From Streptomyces sp. A 4/2 (lineage in GTDB: Bacteria; Actinomycetota; Actinomycetes; Streptomycetales; Streptomycetaceae), in the NCBI RefSeq assembly GCF_940670765.1, contig NZ_CALNVW010000009.1, positions 98,762-162,761 on the forward strand: 64,000 nucleotides of DNA, in the 5' to 3' direction. Below, one piece after another: positions 1 to 7,770 of the stretch. The notes beneath the pieces are model-generated. The model was not told the origin of the DNA and did not search any database. It worked only from the letters and a program-made list of their open reading frames with translations. How positions within the stretch are numbered: the stretch's first letter is position 1; each line of letters starts with the position of its first letter. Position numbers and translations under genes: made by a program.

Positions 1-39
1 GTACACCGAACAGCCCGGTACACCGAACACCCCGGTACG

Positions 40-78
40 CCAAAGGCGGCCGTCCCCGATGGGACGGCCGCCCTTTGG
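40..78 (-). terminator. Hairpin terminator downstream of the HU gene
   Basis: The arms at 40-56 and 61-78 pair almost perfectly, with one extra G in the right arm, around a 4-base loop. The stem lies about 30 bases past the stop codon of the minus-strand HU gene. No long T-run follows, as is common for Streptomyces hairpin terminators. Confidence 0.7.
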
Positions 79-106
79 TCTGTGCCAGGCCTTGGACCGG
101 TAGGTC

Positions 107-388
107 CTACTTGCCCTTGGCGGCTTCCTTGAGCTTCGAGCCCGCGGAGACCTTCACGCTGTAGCCGGCGGGGATGTTGATCGGGTCGCCGGTCTGCGGG
201 TTACGCGCGGTGCGAGCGGCACGGTGGGTGCGCTCGAAGGTCAGGAAGCCGGGGATGGTGACCTTCTCGTCGCCCTTGGCGACGATCTCGCCGACCGTCT
301 CGGCGAGAGCGGCCAGAACGGCGTCGGCGTCCTTACGAGTCACCTCGGCACGATCGGCCAGGGCGGCCACCAGCTCACTGCGGTTCAT
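107..388 (-). CDS. hup: HU-family nucleoid protein
   Basis: This is a small basic DNA-binding protein that forms dimers and bends or compacts chromosomal DNA. The 93-residue product has the full-length HU fold without the long lysine-rich tail of the second Streptomyces HU (HupS). It begins MNRSELVAAL and contains the diagnostic IPGFLTFERTHRAART segment followed by RNPQTGD, which forms the DNA-binding arm. The ATG at 388 is preceded by GGGAG about 9 bases upstream. It is monocistronic: a hairpin terminator follows it and the next gene upstream, malic enzyme, is on the same strand 297 bases away. A perfect palindrome at 472-489 lies in its promoter region. By context it corresponds to the HupA type of vegetative growth; this paralogue assignment is inference. 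Confidence 0.95.
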   Translation of the reverse strand: MNRSELVAALADRAEVTRKDADAVLAALAETVGEIVAKGDEKVTIPGFLTFERTHRAARTARNPQTGDPINIPAGYSVKVSAGSKLKEAAKGK

Positions 389-471
389 GTTGTTACTCCC
401 GTGTTCTTCTTGCCTGTAAGGCGTGAGATCGAAGCCGATGCTGCCAGGGCCCTAGGACAGTCCCCGGACCC

Positions 472-489
472 GGGTCTGACGTCAGACCC
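472..489. promoter_or_regulatory. Perfect 18-bp palindrome upstream of hup
   Basis: GGGTCTGACGTCAGACCC is an exact palindrome about 85 bases before the hup start. It lies in the 296-bp gap between hup and the end of the malic enzyme gene. It could be an operator for hup or part of a terminator for the malic enzyme gene. The sequence alone does not decide, although the absence of a loop favours a protein-binding site. Confidence 0.4.
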
Positions 490-684
490 TCGCGCCCGAA
501 TATGCATCCTGCCCCCACCAGCGGCGGGAAAGCCAATCCGGTACCCACCGGAGTCACACGAACGCGTCACTGCCCCGGGGTGGTGACGCTCTGTCGGCTC
601 CGTGAAACCCGGCTGTGGGCGCCCTGGGATCCCCGCCACCCTAAAGGGGCGTTTGGGGCCGTGTGTCCCGCGACGCGCCGGGCG

Positions 685-2118
685 TCAGGCAGACGTGGGC
701 GCCGTCACAGCCGGACCGGCCGCCTTGGCCGCCGTGCTGACGGCTCCCGCGACGGCCCCCGCGACCCGGTCGTTGAAGACCGAGGGAATGATGTAGTTCG
801 CGTTGAGTTCGTCAGCGCCGACGACATCGGCGAGCGCGCCCGCGGCGGCCAGCATCATCTCCGTGTTGACGGTGCGGGACTGCGCGTCCAGCAGACCGCG
901 GAACACACCGGGGAAGACCAGCACGTTGTTGATCTGGTTCGGGAAGTCCGAGCGGCCGGTGGCCACAACTGCCGCCGTCTGCCGGGCGATTGCCGGCTCG
1001 ACCTCGGGGTCCGGGTTCGCGAGCGCGAACACGATCGCACCGTCCGCCATGGCCGCGACGTCGTCGCCGTTCAGGACGTTCGGAGCGGAGACACCGATGA
1101 AGACGTCGGCGCCGACGACGGCCTCCTTCAACGTGCCCGTCACACCTTCGGGGTTGGTGTTGTCGGCGATCCAGCGCAGCGGCGACTCGGGGGTGGCGTC
1201 GACCAGGTCCGCGCGGCCGGCGTGCACCACGCCGTGGATGTCGGCGACGACCGCGTGCTTGACGCCCGCAGCGAGCAGCAGCTTCAGAATGGCCGTACCG
1301 GCCGCTCCCGCGCCGGACATGACGACCCGTACCTCGCCGAACTCCTTCTCCACGACCCGCAGCGCGTTCGTCAGCGCGGCGAGCACCACGATCGCGGTGC
1401 CGTGCTGGTCGTCGTGGAAGACGGGGATGTCGAGGGCCTCGCGCAGGCGGGCCTCGATCTCGAAGCAGCGGGGGGCGGAGATGTCCTCCAGGTTGATGCC
1501 CGCGAAGCCGGGGGCGATCGCCTTGACGATCTCGACGATCGCGTCGGAGTCCTGGGTGTCGAGGCAGATCGGCCAGGCGTCGATGCCCGCGAAGCGCTTG
1601 AAGAGGGCCGCCTTGCCCTCCATGACCGGCAGTGCGGCCATCGGGCCGATGTTGCCGAGGCCGAGCACCGCGGAGCCGTCCGTCACCACTGCAACGGAGT
1701 TGCGCTTGATGGTCAGCCTGCGGGCGTCCTCGGGGTTCTCCGCGATCGCCATGCAGACACGGGCCACACCGGGCGTGTAGATCATCGAGAGATCGTCACG
1801 GTTGCGGATGGGGTGCTTGGACGCCATCTCGATCTTGCCACCGAGGTGCATCAGGAACGTACGGTCGGAGACCTTGCCGAGCTCGACCCCCTCGATGCCC
1901 TTGAGCTGCTGGACGATCTGTTCGGCGTGGTCGGTGGAGGTCGCGGCGATGGTGACGTCGATCCGCAGCTTCTCGTGGCCGGACGCGGTGACGTCGAGAC
2001 CGGTGACCGAGCCGCCGGAGGACTCGACGGCCGTGGTGAGCTGACTGACCGCGGTCCCGCTCGCGGGGACCTCCAGACGCGCCGTGATCGAGTACGAGAC
2101 GCTTGGCGCCGTTGCCAT
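685..2118 (-). CDS. NAD-dependent malic enzyme with N-terminal ACT domain
   Basis: Oxidative decarboxylation of L-malate to pyruvate and CO2, linking the TCA cycle with pyruvate in the cytoplasm. The 477-residue protein starts with an ACT-like regulatory domain (about residues 10-85, beginning VSYSITARLEVP). The malic enzyme N domain follows, with the SKHPIRNRDDLSMIYTPGVA signature and the substrate/metal region around DDQHGTA. The Rossmann NAD-binding domain has the GAGAAGTA motif near residue 260. The ATG at 2118 has AAAGGAAG 7-14 bases upstream. The NAD preference follows from family resemblance and is not proven. It is transcribed alone, with a large gap on each side. The ACT domain suggests allosteric control by an amino acid or similar small ligand (inference). 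Confidence 0.93.
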   Translation of the reverse strand: MATAPSVSYSITARLEVPASGTAVSQLTTAVESSGGSVTGLDVTASGHEKLRIDVTIAATSTDHAEQIVQQLKGIEGVELGKVSDRTFLMHLGGKIEMASKHPIRNRDDLSMIYTPGVARVCMAIAENPEDARRLTIKRNSVAVVTDGSAVLGLGNIGPMAALPVMEGKAALFKRFAGIDAWPICLDTQDSDAIVEIVKAIAPGFAGINLEDISAPRCFEIEARLREALDIPVFHDDQHGTAIVVLAALTNALRVVEKEFGEVRVVMSGAGAAGTAILKLLLAAGVKHAVVADIHGVVHAGRADLVDATPESPLRWIADNTNPEGVTGTLKEAVVGADVFIGVSAPNVLNGDDVAAMADGAIVFALANPDPEVEPAIARQTAAVVATGRSDFPNQINNVLVFPGVFRGLLDAQSRTVNTEMMLAAAGALADVVGADELNANYIIPSVFNDRVAGAVAGAVSTAAKAAGPAVTAPTSA

Positions 2119-2286
2119 GGCCGACTTCCTTTGCTTTCCCTAGCTGTTCCTGAAACGCATCCGATGGTCGCACCTACCGGCCGGTAGCCGGTAATGGAGA
2201 GGCCTATTCGGAAAATCTTTTCCACCATACGAGAAGGCCCCTGGTCGGGGGAAGCCCTGCGGGAGACCTGCGGGTGACAGAAGACA

Positions 2287-2326
2287 CGAAAAAGGTCCGT
2301 ACCGCCCTTGGGGTGATACGGACCTT
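2287..2326 (-). terminator. Intrinsic terminator with U-tract
   Basis: The arms 2292-2301 and 2317-2326 (AAGGTCCGTA and TACGGACCTT) pair perfectly over 10 bases around a 15-base loop. Read on the minus strand, the hairpin ends in a run of five T. It terminates transcripts arriving from the helD gene or from the candidate small RNA between them. Confidence 0.75.
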
Positions 2327-2436
2327 CTTCACAAGCTGAGCGACACCGGCCCGCCATGCTCGCCTCGCGGCAAGTGGTCGCTCGTAGCGACGAAGGTTGG
2401 GCCCGGGGGCTTGGATCGAGCCGGTGTCACCAACCA
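2287..2436 (-). ncRNA. Candidate structured small RNA or helD 3' UTR element
   Basis: The 414-bp gap between the malic enzyme start and the helD stop contains no plausible protein gene. It does contain nested pairing. 2342-2350 pairs with 2420-2428 (9/9), and 2377-2382 pairs with 2386-2391 in a small hairpin. 2395-2400 can pair with 2430-2435, which would make a pseudoknot with the first stem. The U-tract terminator at 2292-2326 closes the minus-strand reading. An AT-richer patch near 2437-2455 with TAGCCT could serve as a -10. I recall that small RNAs were reported next to the S. coelicolor homologue SCO2952, but cannot confirm this is one. The alternative is simply a structured 3' UTR. Confidence 0.4.
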
Positions 2437-2532
2437 GGCTAACAAACCACCCTGGAAAGTGATTCCCCCGCGCCTATTGACTCGCCGACGGCCTGCTGAC
2501 GCACCGTCCGGCCTCGCGGTGACCGACGGGGA

Positions 2533-4947
2533 TCAGTCCCGCAGCAGATCCGGTACGCCCGCCCCGTCCGGCGCGTCACCCGCCGCCGAGACCACCGTGA
2601 GCTGCTGTGTGGCCCGGGTCAGCGCCACGTACAGCACCCGGAGCCCGGCCGGTGACTCGTCCGCGATCTCGGCGGGCGAGACGACCACCGTCGCGTCGTA
2701 CTCCAGGCCCTTGGCCTCCAGGCTGCCGAGCGCCACCACCCGGTCGCCGAGTTCGGCCAGCCACTTCCTGGCCTGCTCGCGCCGGTTCATGGCGACGACC
2801 ACACCCACCGTGCCGTCGACCCGCTCCAGCAGCCGCCCGGCCTCCTCCCGTACGGTCCGGGCCAGGTCCCCGTCGCGTACGACGGCGAACCGCGGCTCGA
2901 CCCCCGTGGAACGGACCGCCGACGGCGACTCCATCCCCGGCATGGCCAGCGCCAGCACCTTCGCCGCGAGCTCGGCGATCTCCGCCGGGTTGCGGTAGTT
3001 GACGGTCAGCGTGAAGTGGCGGCGCGGGCGGGCGCCGAGCGCCTCGTCGCGGGCATCGGCCGCCTCGTCCGGGGTCGACCAGGACGACTGGGCCGCGTCC
3101 CCGACGATCGTCCAGGTCGCCTGCCTGCCGCGGCGGCCGACCATCCGCCACTGCATGGGCGTGAGGTCCTGCGCCTCGTCGACGATGACATGGGCGTACT
3201 CGGTGCGCTCCTGCGCCAGCCGCTCGGCCCGCTCCCACTGGGTCTCCTCGCGGTGCGGCATCAGCTCCTCCAGGCCGGTGAGCTGGTCGAGCGGGTCGTA
3301 CTCGCGCTTCTTCCGGGGCCGGTGCGGGGTGCCGAGCAGGGTCTGCAGCTCGTCCAGGAGCGCCACGTCGTGCACGGAGAGCGCCTCCCGCTTGAGGGCG
3401 CGGGCCAGCTTGCGCACCTCGCCCTGGTTGAGCACCCGGCGGGCCCAGCGGCCCAGCCTGCGCTCGTCGGCCATCGCGGCGAGCACCCCGCGCGGGGTCA
3501 GCTCGGGCCACCAGGCGTCCAGGAACTCCAGGAAGCTGTCCTCGTTCGACACGTCGTCGTCGAAGGTGGAGCGCAGCTCGGCGGCCAGTTCGGGGTCCGT
3601 GTAGCGCCCGCGGCCGTTGGACTTCGCCCACAGCGCGTCGAGCACCAGACGCCGGGCGCGCGGGCGCAGCAGGTTGACGGGGGCGGTGCCGCCGAGGACG
3701 TTGTGGCGGATGCGCCGGAGCTCGTCGGCGTCCAGTTCGAGGCGCCCGCCGAAGGCGACGACGCGCAGCCGGTCCGGGGTACCACCGCGTGTCCCGTCCT
3801 GGGACGACTCCTGATCCGACTTCTGATCCGACTTCTGATCCGCCGGGGACTCGCCGAAGGCCAGCTGCTCGCCCTCCTGGGCGCCGCCACGGCTCCTGCC
3901 CCGGGCCGGGCGGCCCGAGCTGCCCTCCAGGGCCCCACGGGCCGCTCTGCGCAGCACCTGGAGCATCCGGGAGGAGCCCTTGATGCGGGCGACGGCCGGC
4001 TCGTCGTACGCCGTCGCCTCCGCACCGTCCACCAGCGAGCCGACCGCCCGGATCGCGACCTGTCCCTCCTCGCCGAGCGAGGGCAGCACGCCCTCGGTGT
4101 ACGCCACGAGCAGCGGCGTCGGCGAGACGATCAGGATGCCGCCCGCGTACCGGCGGCGGTCCTGGTAGAGCAGGTACGCGGCCCGGTGCAGCGCGACGGC
4201 CGTCTTGCCGGTGCCGGGCCCGCCCGACACCTCGGTGACCGACGCGGCGGGCGCCCGGATCACCAGGTCCTGTTCGGCCTGGATGGACGAGACGATGTCG
4301 CGCATGGTGTGGCTGCGGGCCTGCCCGAGGGCGGCCATCAGCGCGCCGTCCCCGACGACGGCCAGCTCCGTGCCGCCCAGGGCCGCGGTCAGCTCGGGGC
4401 GCATCAGGTCGTCCTCGACGCCGAGGACCTTGCGGCCCTTGGACCGGATCACCCTGCGGCGCACCACCCGGCCCGGGTCGACGGGCGTCGAGCGGTAGAA
4501 GGGCGCCGCCGCGGGGGCCCGCCAGTCGATGACCAGCGGGGAGTAGTCGGAGTCCAGCACGCCGATCCGGCCGATGTGCAGGGTCTCCGCGATGTCGGCG
4601 GTGTTGTCGGGCCGTACGGCGTCCTCGGCGGGCTCCACGGCGGTGTACGCGCCGTCCGGGCCCTTCTTGCCGTCCTTGCCCAGGAGCAGGTCGACGCGGC
4701 CGAAGAGGAAGTCCTCGAACTCGTTGTTGAGGCGGTTGAGGTGGATGCCCGCCCGGAAGACCTGGGCGTCCCGCTCGGCGAGCGCGCCGGGCGTGCCGAC
4801 CTGGCCGCGCTGGGCGGCGTCGTTCATGAGGAATTCAGCCTCGTGGATCTTCTCCTCAAGGCGGCGGTACACCTGGTCCAGGTGCTCCTGCTCGATCGCG
4901 ATCTCGCGGTCTCTGACCGAGTCGACAGCGGCATCCTGCGCGGCCAC
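2533..4947 (-). CDS. helD: HelD/HelR-like RNA polymerase recycling ATPase
   Basis: This is a UvrD/Rep-like superfamily 1 ATPase that, in its family, binds stalled or idle RNA polymerase and releases nucleic acids; some Streptomyces members (HelR) also displace rifamycins. In the 804 residues I see an N-terminal coiled coil (about 1-90), Walker A GGPGTGKTA near residue 240, a DEXX-type motif HVIVDEAQDLTPMQ near 585, and the C-terminal helicase half ending with VLYVALTRATQQL. Residues about 360-390 form a low-complexity hydrophilic linker with tandem SDQK units inside the 1A/1B region. The start is GTG at 4947 with a G-rich ribosome-binding site. The gene stands alone. I see no long inverted repeat upstream that would point to a drug-inducible element. 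UvrD-like DNA repair is less likely because of the N-terminal coiled coil. Confidence 0.85.
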   Translation of the reverse strand: MAAQDAAVDSVRDREIAIEQEHLDQVYRRLEEKIHEAEFLMNDAAQRGQVGTPGALAERDAQVFRAGIHLNRLNNEFEDFLFGRVDLLLGKDGKKGPDGAYTAVEPAEDAVRPDNTADIAETLHIGRIGVLDSDYSPLVIDWRAPAAAPFYRSTPVDPGRVVRRRVIRSKGRKVLGVEDDLMRPELTAALGGTELAVVGDGALMAALGQARSHTMRDIVSSIQAEQDLVIRAPAASVTEVSGGPGTGKTAVALHRAAYLLYQDRRRYAGGILIVSPTPLLVAYTEGVLPSLGEEGQVAIRAVGSLVDGAEATAYDEPAVARIKGSSRMLQVLRRAARGALEGSSGRPARGRSRGGAQEGEQLAFGESPADQKSDQKSDQESSQDGTRGGTPDRLRVVAFGGRLELDADELRRIRHNVLGGTAPVNLLRPRARRLVLDALWAKSNGRGRYTDPELAAELRSTFDDDVSNEDSFLEFLDAWWPELTPRGVLAAMADERRLGRWARRVLNQGEVRKLARALKREALSVHDVALLDELQTLLGTPHRPRKKREYDPLDQLTGLEELMPHREETQWERAERLAQERTEYAHVIVDEAQDLTPMQWRMVGRRGRQATWTIVGDAAQSSWSTPDEAADARDEALGARPRRHFTLTVNYRNPAEIAELAAKVLALAMPGMESPSAVRSTGVEPRFAVVRDGDLARTVREEAGRLLERVDGTVGVVVAMNRREQARKWLAELGDRVVALGSLEAKGLEYDATVVVSPAEIADESPAGLRVLYVALTRATQQLTVVSAAGDAPDGAGVPDLLRD

Positions 4948-5182
4948 TGAGGCCCCCTTCTTGCATGCATTGGGCGACCGTCAACCCTATGCGAAGGCGG
5001 AGCTTATGTCAGGCGGCGTTCAGCGGGTGTTCAGGGGGCCCGGGGAGAGCCCCGGAAGTCCGGGGGGCAGGGAGCCGCCGGAGCACCCCCCGGAAGTCCG
5101 CGGCGCAGGGGCCGCTGCCGAGCGGGCCCCGGGCCCCCTCGGCAGCGGGCCCCCCCCTCCGCGGCGGGCCACCGGCGAACCC

Positions 5183-5764
5183 TCAGGTGCGGGCCGCGAC
5201 GGCCGCCCTGCGCCGGTGTCTGGCGACCCGCTCCCGGTTGCCGCAGACCTCGCTGGAGCACCAGCGGCGGCGGTGCCCCCGTGAGGTGTCCAGATAGAGC
5301 CGACGGCAGTTGTCGCCCTCGCACTGGCGCAGCAGGGCGCGGGCCGCGGGGTCGGTGAGCAGGTCGACGGCGTCGCGGGCGACGACGGCCAGCAGGGCGG
5401 CCGGACCGGGAGCCGCGGCCAGCTCCCCGACGAGCCTGCCACCCGCGCCGCGCACGGCCCGCAGGACCGGAGGCGCGACCGCCGCGCGGGCGTTGACCTC
5501 CGCGAGGGCGCTCTCCGCCACGCGTCCGGCGACCTCGGCCCGTATCAACTCCGCGATGTGGCAGCGGAGTTCGATGAAAGCGGCCACCCAGTCGGCGTCC
5601 GGCACCGGCAGCGGCGTACCGGCCGGGACCAGCCCGGAACCGGTGAGCCAGGCGGCCAGTCGCCGCCCGCAGTCGAGTTGTTCGACGGCTTCCGACTCCG
5701 TCGCCAACAGGTCCAGGCAGATGCGCCCTGAATCGAACCGCAACTCGTACGCGTGCGTACCCAT
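5183..5764 (-). CDS. CGNR zinc-finger (ABATE-type) transcriptional regulator
   Basis: The 193-residue protein has an N-terminal ABATE-like domain beginning RFDSGRICLDLLATES, which in the family is a putative ligand-binding or stress-sensing module. Its C-terminal CGNR zinc finger has the order C...C, RRLYLDTS, RRRWCSSEVCGNR and then a basic tail. This pairing is typical of stand-alone Streptomyces regulators thought to bind DNA through the zinc finger. I chose the ATG at 5764 (MGTHAYEL), because the frame continues upstream only through sequence overlapping the next gene. The next gene upstream, a GNAT acetyltransferase, ends 54 bases away on the same strand. Target genes cannot be read from the sequence. 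Confidence 0.85.
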   Translation of the reverse strand: MGTHAYELRFDSGRICLDLLATESEAVEQLDCGRRLAAWLTGSGLVPAGTPLPVPDADWVAAFIELRCHIAELIRAEVAGRVAESALAEVNARAAVAPPVLRAVRGAGGRLVGELAAAPGPAALLAVVARDAVDLLTDPAARALLRQCEGDNCRRLYLDTSRGHRRRWCSSEVCGNRERVARHRRRAAVAART

Positions 5765-5817
5765 ACCCCTTACAGTGCCCGGCCGCACGCCGCCCCGTAA
5801 CCCCCTGTCGGTCGCGC

Positions 5818-6357
5818 TCAGTTCCCGTCGTGCAGGATCCGCTGGAAGAGCCGGTGGTCGCGCCACTCGCCGTTGATGTGCAGATAGCGAGGGGCGACGC
5901 CGTACGGCTCGAAGCCGCACTTGGTGAGGACCCGCTGCGAGGCCACGTTGTCGAGCAGGGTTCCGGCCTCGACGCGGTGCAGCCCGAGCTCGTCCCGCGC
6001 GACCCGGCACATCTCCTCCACGGCGCCGGACGCGACACCGCGGCCCGTGCAGCCGGCGTCCACCCAGTAGCCGAGGGTGGCACTGCGGAACGGTCCGAGG
6101 GCGATGCTGTTGAGCGTGATGGTGCCCACGAGGCGCCCGCTCGTGGTCTCCTCCATCACCCACGGCAGCACCCGCCCGGCGTCCCGGTCGGCCAGCGTGC
6201 TCCGCAGCCGGTCCAGCTGGCCCGCACCCGTGAAGAAGGACTCTGGCCTGTCCGGCTCCCAGGGCCGCAGATGTTCGCGGTTGCGGCGGTAGGCGGCGGC
6301 GAGCGGCTCGGCGTCGGACAGCGCGGCCGAGCGCAGGAGTATGCCGTCGATCATCAT
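5818..6357 (-). CDS. GNAT-family N-acetyltransferase (RimJ/RimL-like)
   Basis: A 179-residue acetyl-CoA-dependent acetyltransferase of the ribosomal-protein-serine/alanine acetyltransferase type. It starts MMIDGILLRSA. The acetyl-CoA-binding region is GYWVDAGCTGRGVASGAV (Q/RxxGxG/A type), followed by a RVEAGTLLDNVASQRVLTKCGF segment that matches the N-terminal acetyltransferase family core. The ATG at 6357 and the one at 6354 are both possible; they differ by one residue. The protein lies between the CGNR regulator and the HemD fusion, all on the minus strand. The substrate is unknown; the end of a protein or an antibiotic amine are both possible for this family. Confidence 0.88.
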   Translation of the reverse strand: MMIDGILLRSAALSDAEPLAAAYRRNREHLRPWEPDRPESFFTGAGQLDRLRSTLADRDAGRVLPWVMEETTSGRLVGTITLNSIALGPFRSATLGYWVDAGCTGRGVASGAVEEMCRVARDELGLHRVEAGTLLDNVASQRVLTKCGFEPYGVAPRYLHINGEWRDHRLFQRILHDGN

Positions 6358-6464
6358 TTCTGCACGGTAACCCGGGGCCGGACGTACCGTGATCCGACGG
6401 CCGCTGAAACGGACCGTGCTGTCGGCCGCCCCGGAGCCCCCGGCCCCACGATGCGCGGACCGCC

Positions 6465-7601
6465 CTACCCCACGTGCGCCCCCGGCTCCAGCTCCAGCCG
6501 GTAGCCCCGTTTGACGACCGTCCGGATCAGCTCCGGCGAGCCGAGGGCCGTACGCAGCCGGGTCATCGCCGTCTCCACGGCGTGTTCGTCGCGGCCCGCC
6601 CCGGGCAGCGCCGTCAGCAGCTCCGCGCGGGACACCACCCGGCCCGGCCGGCGGGCGAGCGTACGCAGCAGGGCCATGCCCGCCGGGGACACCGGGCGCA
6701 GGGTGTCGTCCACCAGGACCGCCTGGCCACGGATCTGGACCCGATGGCCCGCCACGGGCAACACCGGTGCTCCGGCGGGGAGTTGCTCGCAGAGGAGCTG
6801 GACCATCGGGGCCAGCCTGAAGCGTTCCGGCTGGAGCGTGCCGACCCCCTCGGCCTGAAGGGGCCGCGCGGTGACCGGGCCCACGCAGAGGGCCAGGACG
6901 TCCCGGCCGAGCGCGGCCAGCAGTTCCGTACGCAGTCCCCGCACCTCCGCACGGGCCAGCAGCGAGACGGCCGCGGGCGCGCTGGTGAAGGTCAGGGCGT
7001 CGACGGAACGGGCGAGCGTGTCGTCCAGCAGACGGTCGAGCGGGCCGATGTCCTCGGGCGCCACCCACCGGTACACCGGTACGCCGACGACCTCGGCGCC
7101 CGCCGCCCGCAGCGCGTCCACGAACCCCGGCACCGGTTCGCCGTGCAGCTGGATCGAGATCCGCCGGCCGTCGACGCCCTCGGCGAGCAGCCGGTCCAGC
7201 ACCTCCGCCATCGACTCGGACGCGGGCGACCAGGTCTCGGTCAGTCCGGCGGCCCGGATCGCGCCCTTGACCTTGGGGCCGCGGGCGAGGATCTCCGTCC
7301 CGCGCAGCAGGTCGACGAGCGCCCCGGCGGGGCCCCAGCCGTCCGCGGCCTCTATCCACCCGCGGAACCCGATGGCGGTGGTCGCGACGACGACATCGGG
7401 CGGATCGGCGGTCAACTCGGCGGTGGCCGACCGGAGTTCGCTGTCGTCGGCCAGCGGTACGGTGCGCAGCGCGGGCGCGTGCCGGACCGTAGCGCCACGC
7501 CGCTGGAGCAGCGCGACGAGCTCTTCGGCCCGCCGGGCGGCGGTCACGCCGACGGTGAATCCGGCAAGGGGGCCGGGCTGGGGTGGTGCGGTGTCCTGCA
7601 T
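6465..7601 (-). CDS. Uroporphyrinogen-III synthase-like domain fused to OmpR-type winged helix
   Basis: The 378-residue protein has an N-terminal HemD fold (about 10-255; GFTVGVTAARRAEELVALL at the start and the VDALTFTSAPAAVSLL segment in the second half). A C-terminal Trans_reg_C winged helix covers about 280-370 (ALLRTLARRPGRVVSRAELL, followed by VETAMTRLRTALGSPELIRTVVKRGYRLE). HemD enzymes cyclise hydroxymethylbilane in tetrapyrrole synthesis. The DNA-binding tail suggests the domain instead, or also, acts as a sensor of a tetrapyrrole or other small molecule controlling transcription. No phosphoreceiver domain is present. No other heme-synthesis gene is nearby, which favours a regulatory role. 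The start is ATG at 7601 (MQDTAPPQPG). Confidence 0.88.
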   Translation of the reverse strand: MQDTAPPQPGPLAGFTVGVTAARRAEELVALLQRRGATVRHAPALRTVPLADDSELRSATAELTADPPDVVVATTAIGFRGWIEAADGWGPAGALVDLLRGTEILARGPKVKGAIRAAGLTETWSPASESMAEVLDRLLAEGVDGRRISIQLHGEPVPGFVDALRAAGAEVVGVPVYRWVAPEDIGPLDRLLDDTLARSVDALTFTSAPAAVSLLARAEVRGLRTELLAALGRDVLALCVGPVTARPLQAEGVGTLQPERFRLAPMVQLLCEQLPAGAPVLPVAGHRVQIRGQAVLVDDTLRPVSPAGMALLRTLARRPGRVVSRAELLTALPGAGRDEHAVETAMTRLRTALGSPELIRTVVKRGYRLELEPGAHVG

Positions 7602-7689
7602 GGTCGGCGAGTCTCCCAGGAACGCGTGACGGGTGCGGCCCGACAGTAATTCCTGAGCAATTCCTGGGTGTTACGCCCGCGTGTCACCC

Positions 7690-7760
7690 GGTTCCGCAGG
7701 GGGAGCCGCGCCCGCGAACTCCCTGTGTGGCGGGAGCCGCGCCCCGGAACCCCCTGCGTG
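7690..7760 (-). terminator. Inverted and direct repeats after the mat operon
   Basis: Two 29-base imperfect copies (7701-7729 and 7732-7760) share the core GGGAGCCGCGCCC. The outer segments GGTTCCG (7690-7696) and CGGAACC (7745-7751) can pair to make a long stem. The element lies just beyond the stop of the acyltransferase gene at 7771, where an operon terminator is expected. Confidence 0.4.
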
Positions 7761-7770
7761 CCGACGGGAT

